This document shows positions 36,401 through 43,470 of a stretch of DNA of 64,000 nucleotides, piece by piece. A program made the position numbers and the translations under genes. Position 1 is the stretch's first letter. Each line of letters opens with the position of its first letter. Below the pieces are notes generated by a model. It was not told the origin of the DNA. It saw only the letters and a program-made list of their open reading frames with translations, and searched no databases. The stretch comes from Patiria miniata (lineage: Eukaryota > Echinodermata > Asteroidea > Valvatida > Asterinidae). The stretch lies in assembly GCF_015706575.1 (NCBI RefSeq), contig NW_024037072.1, positions 25,483,162 to 25,547,161 of the forward strand, in the 5' to 3' direction.

Positions 36401-37012
36401 TACTTTTCAAGTACGGAGTTTTAAACACAAACGCCGTTTTAAGGTTCTGTCCACGGATCACAAAAAAGTTCAGTGTTCTTTCAGCAAAACGAAAACAAAT
36501 TACATAAGGATGTGTGTGAATCGTTTCGCTTTGCTGAAACAACGCACACTTTTTTGTGATCCGCGAACAGAACTTTAAAACGGCGGTTGTGTTTAAAACT
36601 CCGTAACTTGAAAAGTACATGAGTGATTTGAATGATTCTTGTACTTAAAGAAAGCTTGTGGATTGGGCTTTCATATCCTAGATTTAGAAAGTGCAACATG
36701 CAGACGTTCACTAAAACAATGGTCCCAACATTTGGGTTTCGGTTTTTTTTACTCACCCTGTAGAACTTACCTGTCAAATACCACTGTCACGTAGAAACCA
36801 AGCACGAAGCTTATAGGAAACACTTTGGTGTAGTCGTAAGCGTAGAAGGCGAGTTTCTCAAAGTTACTCTTGGTGGTTCCCTTAAGCGCGAACCGATATA
36901 GGATGCTGACCACGCCATAGAAGCCCAGAAACACGATCATTTCCCGCCAAAGAAGCTTGTAGACACTGGCTTTCCAGCGGAACAATAGACGGGCGAAGCC
37001 GTGGATTTTAAA
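14935..37012 (-). CDS. BEST: bestrophin, calcium-activated chloride channel (gene span, eight confident coding exons)
   Basis: Bestrophins form pentameric anion channels opened by cytosolic calcium. Eight exons (36771-37012, 32612-32817, 30852-31006, 24670-24747, 18048-18200, 17369-17449, 16400-16551, 14935-15478) join with GT-AG borders and consistent phases into 536 codons plus TGA. Readable hallmarks are [10 protein letters not shown], the pore helix [61 protein letters not shown] and the calcium clasp [10 protein letters not shown]. Exons of 155, 78, 153, 81 and 152 nt equal human BEST1 exons 5-9, so intron positions are ancient. The tail is low-complexity, as in other bestrophins, and ends ESVI. 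The first coding segment is missing or lies at 52937-53029. Which vertebrate paralogue is closest cannot be decided here. Confidence 0.95.
15845..16090 (-). mobile_element. tRNA-derived SINE-like repeat
   Basis: On the minus strand a tRNA-like head is visible: A-box-like GTTGAGCGCCGTGG near 16070-16085, then B-box-like GGGTTTGAGTCC near 16012-16025. The body contains the reverse complement of GGTACCCATTTACTCCTGGG, a block I recall as widely dispersed in marine invertebrate genomes. It lies in the bestrophin intron between exons 15478 and 16400. Boundaries are approximate. Confidence 0.6.
16156..16179 (+). repeat. (CTA)8 microsatellite
   Basis: Eight uninterrupted CTA triplets just beyond the SINE-like repeat, in a bestrophin intron. 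Confidence 0.95.
16400..16551 (-). CDS. BEST: bestrophin exon (152 nt) after the calcium clasp
   Basis: The acceptor (TTATAG) precedes 16551, and the donor (CCG|GTATGT) follows 16400. It encodes [15 protein letters not shown] and on to [11 protein letters not shown] plus two bases of a split Arg codon. It corresponds to human BEST1 exon 9 in length and phase. The VSLL-VDEMH-like opening is the conserved part. It lies only 93 bp from the palindromic element at 16644-16880. Confidence 0.94.
16644..16880. mobile_element. nested palindromic MITE in bestrophin intron
   Basis: The outer ends TACTCTCTAAATTC (16644) and GAATTTAGAGAGTA (ending 16880) are inverted copies. An inner inverted pair (AGGGACTAGA and TCTAGTCCCT) and several AGAGTGAAA / TTTCACTCT copies make the whole fold back on itself. 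It is non-coding. Confidence 0.8.
17369..17449 (-). CDS. BEST: bestrophin exon (81 nt) with the calcium clasp
   Basis: The acceptor (GGAGTAG) precedes 17449, and the donor (CAG|GTAAGA) follows 17369. The 27 codons read [16 protein letters not shown] and continue [11 protein letters not shown]. The run of five acidic residues is the calcium-sensing clasp of bestrophins and is intact. Length and both phases equal human BEST1 exon 8. Confidence 0.97.
17535..17894. mobile_element. left-truncated copy of the CAGGGTGAG palindromic MITE
   Basis: It matches the full-length element at 19204-19709 from GTTACGGAATTTTAAACAC through the central hairpin (CTTTCAGCAAAACGAAAAC and its inverse) to the right end CCCCTG at 17894. 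About 170 bp of the left arm is missing. It starts 86 bp upstream of the bestrophin 81-nt exon and ends about 150 bp below the 153-nt exon. Confidence 0.85.
18048..18200 (-). CDS. BEST: bestrophin exon (153 nt), transmembrane segments
   Basis: The acceptor (ATTGCAG) precedes 18200, and the donor (AAG|GTGGGT) follows 18048. The 51 codons run from [20 protein letters not shown] to [12 protein letters not shown]. The two hydrophobic stretches and the GRQYLDP linker are characteristic of the family, and it equals human BEST1 exon 7 in length and phase. Confidence 0.97.
19204..19709. mobile_element. full-length palindromic MITE, CAGGGTGAG ends, TA target site
   Basis: It starts CAGGGTGAGTAAAAAAAAAG after TA (19202-19203) and ends CACCCTG before TA (19710-19711). 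Almost the whole 506 bp is one palindrome with arms of about 240 bp: blocks such as CCCAAATGTCGGGACTATTG, TTACGGAATTTTAAACACAA and GTTCTGTCCACGGATCACAA recur in reverse complement. The arms are highly similar, suggesting recent mobility. A close copy is at 36259-36760. Confidence 0.92.
21763..22568 (+). repeat. 49/50-bp tandem array, about 16 units with higher-order structure
   Basis: The unit start GAATCACCGCAGTCTGG occurs at 21802, 21851, 21901, 21951, 22000, 22049, 22099, 22149, 22198, 22248, 22298, 22348, 22397, 22446, 22495 and 22544, with a partial unit before. Units ending CGGACATG are 49 bp and those ending CGGAAAATG or CGGAAAATA are 50 bp. No unit has a stop in any forward frame, so three overlapping repetitive open frames appear. 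These are artefacts. It lies in a bestrophin intron. Confidence 0.97.
23285..23360 (+). mobile_element. tRNA-like SINE fragment
   Basis: GGGTTCGAGTCCCACCC is a good B box with a T-arm, preceded by a GTCTGCACTAGCAAGCAG segment resembling an anticodon arm. The A box is not convincing. The following sequence ends in a GTTAGTCCGTTAGTTAG simple tail, which suggests a retroposed tRNA-derived repeat rather than a working tRNA. Confidence 0.5.
24670..24747 (-). CDS. BEST: bestrophin exon (78 nt)
   Basis: The acceptor (TTATAG) precedes 24747, and the donor (CAG|GTAAGG) follows 24670. The 26 codons read [18 protein letters not shown] then IVPLVYTQ, matching the human BEST1 exon 6 product in length and in the DWIxxPLVYTQ core. 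It lies at the start of a transmembrane helix. Confidence 0.97.
25304..25858. mobile_element. TIR element, TATAGGTTTTCCCGG ends (copy A)
   Basis: The left arm, from 25304 (TATAGGTTTTCCCGGCC, then AATGTTCATTCACTTCTGAA and GGTCATTCGT), is matched in reverse complement by the right arm ending at 25858. The arms are about 90 bp. The centre is AT-rich and non-coding. It abuts a second element of the same end type directly. Confidence 0.82.
25860..26328. mobile_element. TIR element, TATAGG ends (copy B)
   Basis: It starts TATAGGTTTCCCCGGC and ends AAAACCTATA. Its interior (GAGGGTGACCAATCTTTGAA, GCCATTCGGCAACAGCT and more) is the reverse complement of the element at 49567-49972, so the two are copies of one family in opposite orientation. 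It is rich in AATTCGTC motifs and has no coding frame. Confidence 0.85.
26940..27154. mobile_element. GGGTCA-rich palindromic MITE with ACTCTAAAAAA ends
   Basis: It starts ACACTCTAAAAAATCCCGGG and ends AGTTTTTTAGAGTG. The arms are full-length complementary, with repeated CCGGGTCAAA / TTTGACCCGG motifs. It is the best-preserved copy of the family also seen at 10256 and 12281. Confidence 0.85.
29735..30735. repeat. dispersed GGTTCGAYAGTCCGAA motif cluster, two-sided
   Basis: From 29735 to about 30220 the motif reads GGTTCG-n-n-AGTCCG on the plus strand (for example GGTTCGTTAGTCCG, GGTTCGACAGTCCG, GGTTCAACAGTCCGAA). From about 30240 to 30735 it appears as the reverse complement (CGGACTATCGAACTG, GGACTACTGAACC and similar). 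Spacing is irregular. A second sub-repeat (GTGAAATCTTTAGAAA) occurs near 29816, 29866 and, in variant form, 30042. Confidence 0.8.
30852..31006 (-). CDS. BEST: bestrophin exon (155 nt)
   Basis: The acceptor (TGGTAAG) precedes 31006, and the donor (GAT|GTGAGT) follows 30852. The first two bases complete a Gly codon, then [20 protein letters not shown] and on through [10 protein letters not shown] to [14 protein letters not shown]. Length and phase equal human BEST1 exon 5. At the position of the human aperture residue Ile205, an ungapped alignment gives Pro (codon at 30873-30875). Confidence 0.96.
31117..31627. mobile_element. hAT-like non-autonomous element with exact 8-bp target duplication
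   Basis: ATTCCGCA occurs at 31109-31116 and again at 31628-31635, immediately flanking inverted ends AAGGGTGACCGT and ACGGTCACCCTG. CAGGG-type ends plus an 8-bp duplication are the signature of hAT transposons. The interior has repeated TTTGACAGAA / GCAGAATTC motifs and no transposase. It sits 111 bp upstream of the bestrophin 155-nt exon. Confidence 0.85.
32612..32817 (-). CDS. BEST: bestrophin exon (206 nt)
   Basis: The acceptor (GGGCAG) precedes 32817, and the donor (GCAG|GTGAGA) follows 32612. The first base completes Arg, then [20 protein letters not shown] to [16 protein letters not shown] and one base of a Gly codon. RWW, PWPDR, RRTLVRY and KRFPT are family hallmarks. The 5' border differs from the human exon by about 28 nt, so this intron has shifted or is independent. 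Confidence 0.96.
32889..33099. mobile_element. TTGGGCAAA-rich MITE next to a bestrophin exon
   Basis: The ends TTACACTAAAAAAA and TTTTTTTTTACAGTGTAA are inverted. The interior repeats TTGGGCAAA / TTTGCCCAA and GTTGGTCAA motifs in both orientations. It lies 72 bp upstream of the acceptor of the 206-nt exon. Confidence 0.75.
33120..33200 (+). mobile_element. tRNA-like SINE fragment
   Basis: GGATACTTCAGTTGGTATAG fits an A box and D-arm, and GGTTCAAGTCC fits a B box about 35 bp later. The acceptor stem is not complementary, so a working tRNA is unlikely. It follows the MITE at 32889-33099 directly. Confidence 0.55.
33201..36258. other. intronic sequence, nothing recognised
   Basis: Part of the bestrophin intron between the 242-nt and 206-nt exons. 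It contains scattered short frames, slightly GC-richer stretches near 34970-35090 and 35990-36180, and no recognisable gene or repeat boundary. Confidence 0.45.
36259..36760. mobile_element. full-length palindromic MITE abutting a bestrophin splice donor
   Basis: It is the same family as 19204-19709: TA at 36257-36258, left end CGGGGTGAG, right end CACCCTG at 36760 followed by TA. The inner hairpin (TTCTTTCAGCAAAACGAAA and inverse) and outer blocks are conserved with moderate divergence. On the minus strand its first base lies 11 nt past the last base of the 242-nt bestrophin exon. Confidence 0.9.
36771..37012 (-). CDS. BEST: bestrophin exon (242 nt), first transmembrane helix and pore neck
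   Basis: The acceptor (TTCTCCAG) precedes 37012, and the donor (GACAG|GTAAGT) follows 36771. It encodes [20 protein letters not shown], then a hydrophobic helix ([19 protein letters not shown]), then [16 protein letters not shown] and two bases of Arg. The exon starts in phase 0, so the first residues of the protein must come from an upstream exon. The neck position equivalent to human Ile76 is Phe (codon 36818-36820). Phe80 and Phe84 are kept. Confidence 0.95.
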
Positions 37013-39070
37013 CTGGAGAATTGAAGAAATAAATAAAAGACCTGATAGTTAGCTCAATGTATTGAGTTTCTCATGTAGTTTTTAATTACAGGTTTTCATG
37101 GTGGATCAAGTAATATAATATTATTTTTGTATCTACATCATGCTACATGTACTTTTAATAACCTATTGAATGAACTTGTAAAGGTGTGTATAATGTAGTC
37201 CTAACGTGTAAATTTAATATGCCCGGATGGGGCTCGTTCTCTACCATAGCCCTTCACCAACATCCAAACGAGCAACATTTGAAGCACAAGTCTAACTGAC
37301 AACGCCACATATGATTAAAAATGAGAACAACATTACAATCTCCCTGACTGCCGTATACATGAACATTATAATGTCTACGATGCCCGAGCAGAACTTTCCT
37401 TGAAGTGTAATGCAACTCCAAGGTAAATGCACATAGGACCGCACGGTCATTTCTGTCAGCAACATTTCTTCAAGATGTAGAGGAAACTATAGTAAGAGTC
37501 CTCTTGAAAACAGCATCGGTTAGTCTGGATGCCTATAAGTTACGCTCCGGATAGCAACTAGATCAACATGTATGAGCACGTAGCGATATTGAGTTATGCA
37601 GGCTCCGAGGCTTTTGAGGCTTTTATCGCTGAGGTCAACTGTTCCCTTTCCCGCCATATCGAGGTCTGAGTTAGCGATATTAGTGTTGATTGAATCTCAC
37701 TGCATTTAGGAAAACAATAATAAAGACCGAATCAATTTTCCCCAAAAGGTAGACACTTAATGGTATGTGTAAAATGTTCAGCATTTCCTGGCTAGTGGGT
37801 TTTGTTTTTACAATATTTTGCTCCGGTAAACAAAATATTGTTGTGTTTTACATATTGCCTGCCACAAAATTATTTCATAAATTTTCATCTTTGTACGAGT
37901 GCTTCTTGTTCCACTTATCCACATGTATTTTAGATTTTCGGAAGTAAGCGGTCAATTTTTGGCACGGCATTTCCCTTTCACGTCATGCAATTATTCAGTT
38001 TTCATACTTCTATAGTAACATTTATAGCCTACAAAGGCTTTTTCCGACGGTGATTTTCTTAAGAAATCAATGTCCCAACAAATTTAAAACTAATTTTCCT
38101 ATTCAAGGGGTCCTGAAGCGCCACCAGGGTCAACTTTCAGGCTGTATTCGATCTTTGCAGACACTAAGGTAAGGAATGCACCAACTACGGTAACATTGAC
38201 ATGGTTGGTGAATTTAACGAGTTTATTTCGTTTGACCGCGTTCATCAGAATTCAGTCAGAAAACCAGTTTAAGTTATAACATGATACTTGTTACAAGTAT
38301 CGGTTCAGCTTGAAAATAAACCGGGGACCCATCCAGAACCACTGGAACGCTCTCAGAACGTTAAAATCTGCGTATAGCTCATTGTAATGTTAAGCTTTTA
38401 GAGGATTTGTTTACATGCTTTTGTTTTTAATCATTTGTATATGTTTTAAGTCATTTCTATATGTGACGTTAGCATGGTTATAAAATGATGTTCTGAGACT
38501 TTGGGCCTACTGATGAGTTTGGACCCCCCCCCCCAAAAAAACCAGCAAACAAACAGGACGGACGTGGGACATTCACAGTACAGTAAATGAAGTGTTTTTT
38601 CCCAGACAAAAATGGTTCTTAATGTCGTTACCAGGCAATTTTTTTTCGTGGGAGATTCCCACACGGCACAGTGCAAGTCAAATGGTGCGTGTTCCCTCTA
38701 CCTGCCAATGGTTTTCTTTCATCAAAACACAACATGCCTGGGGCAGGTTTAAAGGAATGAAAAAAAAAAACCACACTGTCAAAAACAACTGCCAAGCGCG
38801 TTTGCCGATGTACACGATGACGTCCCCTCGGTATCAAATATCAGGACTGCCTCCAAGCATGCGGGAATGTATGCGGATTACCACTTAATTTTCTCCAGAT
38901 ATGTCTGCGGATTCCCCGCATTAAGTTCATTTGCAAGCCGTCCACACTGCCGAGTCACAGCTTAACCTTTCAGCCGGCGTGTATAGCGACATTTTGCAGG
39001 AGGAATATTATACTGATCACTTTGTTCACAAGAGAACGGAAATGCCATCTGCAGAAATAGCTCTCTGCGG

Positions 39071-39594
39071 TTTAAAGGGAAAATACAACATTTGCAAACA
39101 TCAAAAAATAAAACTACCAAATCATTTTGAAATACCTTGCTGGACTGTTAGTGAATGACAGTGTAAAGCATCCTGTAAAATCATGGCACCTGGTATACTG
39201 TCATTTTCAAGAAAAGTGGTATTTTTGTATCAATTTCCAACGCTGATCGGCCGATCAGCGTTGGAAACAACTGGCTTTTTTTCAAATACTGGCCCCAATT
39301 GACCATCGCACTTGTTTGCAATCGATTACAAACCTATGAACGGGTACGAGCAAGCTAGACTGGTTCCCTGACCTTACAATTCCCCAATGTATGTAAACTG
39401 CTCTCTTTCTTCTTATATGGAGTCAGGGAACCAGACTACAGGAAAATGATCGTTTTTCTTGGTTTTTATAGCATTTTCGAACCCAAAACCTCAAAAAAGT
39501 CAGTGTAACTATATTTGCTATATATTTCCAACCCCCCAATTCCATCCATTTCTGAAAATTACAGCAAAAGCAAATGATGTATATTCCCTTTAAA
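39071..39594. mobile_element. piggyBac-like non-autonomous element, TTAA ends (copy 1)
   Basis: The ends are TTAA-AGGGAAAATACAACATT on the left and AATGATGTATATTCCCT-TTAA on the right, giving inverted ends of about 20 bp with TTAA target sites, as in piggyBac transposons. Inside are a perfect 34-bp palindrome (39234-39267) and an inner inverted pair CTGGTTCCCTGAC / GTCAGGGAACCAG. No transposase is present. Confidence 0.8.
39234..39267. repeat. perfect 34-bp palindrome in a MITE
   Basis: The sequence reads identically on both strands, centred between 39250 and 39251, with core CGCTGATCGGCCGATCAGCG. Equivalent sites in the other copies are at 39749-39768 (20 bp, perfect) and 50707-50738 (one mismatch pair). 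Confidence 0.97.
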
Positions 39595-40113
39595 GGGAAA
39601 ATACAACATTTGTAAACATAAAAAAACAAAATGATCACATTACCACGAAATACCTTACTGAATTGTTAGGGACGGACAGTCTAAAGCATCCTTTAAAATC
39701 GTGGCTTCTGGTGGGCTGACATTTTCAAGAAAAACTGTATTTTTCGGACGCTGGTCGGCCGACCAGCGATGGATAAAACTGGCTTTTTTTCAAAAACTGT
39801 TTTTTTTTTCATATTTAGTTATTCTGACTTTTCTTTGCAATTAATCACACACCTGTAAAGGGGTACAAGCCTGCTAGACTGATTCTCTGACCTTACAATT
39901 CCCCCAGAGTGTATTAATTGCTTCGTTTCATCTTAAGTGGGGTCAGGGAACCAGACTACAAGAACATGATAGGTTTTCTTGGTTTTTCAAGCATCTACAA
40001 GCCCAAAACATGAAACAAGTCAGTTTAACAATATTTTATATAACATACTACTCCTCCAAATCCATTTATTTCTGAAAATTGCAGCAAAAGCAAATGTTGT
40101 ACATTCCCTTTAA
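39589..40113. mobile_element. piggyBac-like element, TTAA ends (copy 2, tandem)
   Basis: A second copy of the same family in the same orientation, sharing the TTTAAA junction with copy 1, consistent with insertion into the flanking TTAA. The palindrome core at 39749-39768 differs from copy 1 by a paired change. Confidence 0.82.
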
Positions 40114-40271
40114 CGGTTTGCACGTTTTAAAGAGCTGCCATTGTCATTTTCCGTACCTTTTCTTTAACACCATTAGCGGTAACAAAATGCAATGTTTTTG
40201 TCGATAACATTTTGTGTTTTCCTAAGACAAAAGGAGCTTTTAAGTACATATGCAGAGAAAGTCAATGAAGC

Positions 40272-40390
40272 GGTGGCTAGGGAAACAGGATGGCCAAGGT
40301 ACAAGTGAGGCTCGGGTACTATAGGGTGGCCACGGCACTATAGGGTGGCTAAGGTGCTAGGATGGCTAAGGTGCCAGGATGGCACGGGTG
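40272..40390 (+). repeat. degenerate 17-19-bp tandem repeat
   Basis: Six to seven diverged units of the type GGCTAAGGTGCTAGGAT lie immediately before the telomere-like tract. Confidence 0.7.
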
Positions 40391-40398
40391 CATACCTT

Positions 40399-40553
40399 TG
40401 TTCCGTAATACCTATGTTTCCCAATACCGATTTCCCCGAAATCCTTACCCCATAACCCTAACCCTAACCCTAACCCTAACCCAAACCCCAATCGTAAGGA
40501 TCATCGGGGAACATCGGTATTGGGGAACATAGGTATTGGGGAACATCGGGTAG
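40399..40553. repeat. interstitial telomere-like (CCCTAA)n within inverted GGGGAACAT repeats
   Basis: At about 40450-40482 there are four to five CCCTAA units. They are bracketed by inverted copies: CCTATGTTTCCCAATACCGA and ATCCTTAC on the left, GTAAGGAT and TCGGTATTGGGGAACATAGG on the right. The block is a hairpin with telomere repeats in its loop. Confidence 0.85.
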
Positions 40554-41355
40554 ACCCCAGATGGCACTGATATCTGTAATTGCAGAACACAACGCTGTAG
40601 CTAGTCATCGGGAAATAAACGACTATTGGACTGCAGGCGAACCAGCTGGCGTGGGAGACGAGGCTGTTTAGCAGCGGGCCACTTCACCTCGTCCACTTGA
40701 AAATACATTATCATCAGAAATCCCCCATTACAGCGCCCATCTCAGGCCACTTACGCATACATTATCATCCCTCACATATCACGACCGGTAAACATGCCAG
40801 ATGTGATAGCCGACCAGCCCGTGGCCTTTGAGGCCGGTTATACCTTTAATTTCACTGGATTATTTTCGCCACTGATGACATTTGGTTTCAATCGAATTAG
40901 TAAACAAGGAAACATGGCCTTCACATGGTTGGCTCATTTCAAGGCATGGATTCTCGAAGGCTTATATTTGCAGTATTAAATGCAAAAGTGAATTGATCAT
41001 TGTGGAATGCGTCTGGGTACATCATATTGAAGAAAAAAAAGATGGACTTCACTAAAGCCATAAGAGCCTGAATACTCTCGCCTGCAAGATACCATTGTAT
41101 ACCTCTTGAGTTTAGTGTTCGGACAATTAGGTAAAATATGTAAACAGGTTAGATGACCTATTAGAGATACAGTTAACCGACTGTTTCTTCCTATAAAACA
41201 GGAAAGAGCAACGACCTCTCTCGATGAATTGCGGAACCAAACAAGTTTCGTTATATCTGGCATTTTCCTAGCATACCTTTAATAGATACAAGTCTACAAA
41301 ATGGATCCATTAGGTGTAAAATACACGTGACTAAAGTAGAAAATCTGCAGTATAG

Positions 41356-41434
41356 TTGAAAACCTGTAGTTGAAAACCTGTAGTTGAAAACCTGTAGTTG
41401 AAAACCTGTAGTTGAAAACCTGTAGTTGAAAACC
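41356..41434 (+). repeat. 14-bp tandem repeat, about 5.6 copies
   Basis: GTTGAAAACCTGTA is repeated head to tail without interruption or mismatch, ending GTTGAAAACC. The apparent minus-strand reading frame across it is a consequence of the repeat. Confidence 0.95.
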
Positions 41435-42813
41435 ATACAAAGCACAGGCCTGCTACAACGACCGCCATTCCCGTACATAATATATCCATTCAGTGCATCA
41501 GAATAATTTATTCATCAAGGAATGCAAATATATTCTTGAATGCATTTTTCAAATCTACCGATTCCTCCGTAAATGCCAAATCTATTTTTTATGCATGCAT
41601 CCCTGTGTATATACCCCGAGACATCCGACGGCAGTTTCCGACTGTACCCACGTGAACTCGTGAGAGTGGTACAGAACTGGGAAAATCGAAAATGCAGCAT
41701 ACTCGGCTGAGTTGTTGAGGGAAACGAATCCAGACGAAAAACAATTTCATCCCCGACGCCCATGAACCCTGCTTGGGAATTCAAAGCGCGCGTGTCTCTG
41801 GGTTTCCTTCCGCGTGATGTGTGCACTGATATTTTTGTCATCGGCAGCAGCCGGCGGGAGATTCCTGCATATTTTGCCTGGCCGAGCGGAGGCCGCGCGG
41901 ATTCAGTTTCGGGGAGACAAATTACATCTTGATGTTCCACAGCGAGGGAAAACAAGCGAAGGCGATCTTCGATGCCGGTAGATTTCCTACAATGTGTGGC
42001 GTACACAAGGCCTCGTTCCCTGGGGTAATGAACTTGGTAATGCCAGTTTACCCGAGGATGGTGAATTATTTTTTAATTCCAAGGATCCTTACACATTGAA
42101 ATGAAATGAAACTGTATCACCTTGTTTTCTTGTTTACAAGCTTGAGTCGGATATCTTACTTAAGCATCACAATCCTTGCTGTCATACGCTGTTCCTTTTG
42201 TCGAAACTGCCATGAAAATAATCGTCCAGGAGCATTTGCAACTATTTGTAGCAAAATTCTGTTCACTGATAAAAACCGTACCTAATTTTCTTTGGGACTA
42301 AATGCAACGCAAACCAGGCTTTTCAACCCCTAAGCTATAGTATGCAACAGTTTTCCCTTCAATGAATGAATTCACAACGACGATGTAAAATGATATTGTA
42401 CCCTGAAATTTAACTTATAAAAGAGGTCAAATTCGATACTTGGATGGGCCTTTGTGTTTCCCTTCTTTTGTCCTTCCCTGAATAGGAAGGTGCGCGAATA
42501 TTTATCACCAAGAAGTCTTCGAAGCTATAGTACCATGGATATCGAATAAAAGAGATAATTAATAATACGAACGAAACAAGCACAAAACGTGTAGGCCTTA
42601 TCTTATAGGCCTGCTCGGCCTTATCTTATAGGCCTACTCCCCATTGCGCATTATTTTCTCTTATACTTTCGCAGCGACCGTTCAAATGCACTTTAGATTT
42701 GACGTCGACGGTACTGTAAATCTGTTGCTATAGAAACGGCACGCGTGCAACCCGCCATTAATGTGGGTTTACATTCGACACCCCCGGCTCCCCCAATTAG
42801 ATTCCGGTGAATT

Positions 42814-42854
42814 GAATGCCCGCAGACATTCTGCGGGCATTCCTGCGGGCATTC
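42814..42854. repeat. perfect 12-bp hairpin with a third arm
   Basis: GAATGCCCGCAG (42814-42825), a 5-nt loop ACATT, the inverse CTGCGGGCATTC (42831-42842), then a second direct copy of CTGCGGGCATTC (42843-42854). Confidence 0.95.
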
Positions 42855-42929
42855 GCTTCCGGCTCGAGGGTGACCTTTTACCAGTCCAAATGTTGGGAGA
42901 ATATCGTGTTGGGATGTTTATATCAAGGC

Positions 42930-43470
42930 TTGCAAAAGGTGAAGGGAACTTGTAAGTAAACAAATGCTGAACAGTATTATACAACAGTTCTTGGTTTTTC
43001 CACCATCTATGAACACAAAACTTTAAACATGTAGGCCTACAGTATAAGGCCAAATAAAAAAAAACATGTTTAGCGTCCTGCCTTTTTGAAAAAAAAGGAA
43101 GGAGGAGGCCCTTTTCCCCCCTCCAAAATAGCCGCCCGACCGGGCTATTTTTCAAGATGGCCGCCTGCTTTTTTATATGGCCGTCACTTGGACTCAGGAA
43201 ATGACATACCAGCTTTATATGGGCTAGATGCAACAGACAAAGAGGCCAAAATGATGGCACTGTTTACAATTTATCACTTTTTTTTCGTTTTAAAAAAAGA
43301 AAAAAAAAACTGAGAAAAAACAGGCGGTCTCCAAAAAGGAAGCGGGCGGGGACGCTAAACGTGTTTTTTTTATTTGGCCCAACAATATTTCCTGTAAAAT
43401 ACTAACCCCCAAAATCCATCCATTTCTGAAATAATACAACAAAAGCAAACGTGGTATGTTACTTGTAACG
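42930..43470. mobile_element. diverged piggyBac-like copy split by another MITE
   Basis: Left (CTTGGTTTTTCCACCATCTA near 42990) and right (CAACAATATTTCCTGTAA, CCATCCATTTCTGAA near 43380-43430) pieces match the interior and right arm of the 39-kb and 50-kb elements. They are separated by the element at 43048-43378, which therefore inserted later. Confidence 0.6.
43048..43378. mobile_element. MITE with GGCCAAATAAAAAAAAC ends
   Basis: The terminal inverted repeats are about 30 bp and extend inward to TTTAGCGTCC. The right arm reads GGACGCTAAACGTG with T-rich end and GGCC. The interior has a second inverted pair around AGATGGCCGCC / AGCCGCCCG and A/T runs. It is non-coding. Confidence 0.82.

Noticed and set aside
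37418..37452. Met-Thr-Val-Arg-Ser-Tyr start as the missing bestrophin N-terminus (minus strand)
   Set aside because: The initial residues look suggestive, but no consensus donor follows in the required phase and the Val-Ala element is absent.
41515..42006. 163-codon minus-strand frame
   Set aside because: No recognisable domain, no splice signals at its borders, and unremarkable composition. Best explained as chance in a GC-richer patch.
42769..43260. 163-codon minus-strand frame
   Set aside because: It crosses the MITE at 43048-43378 and the hairpin at 42814-42854, so it is a composite of repeats.
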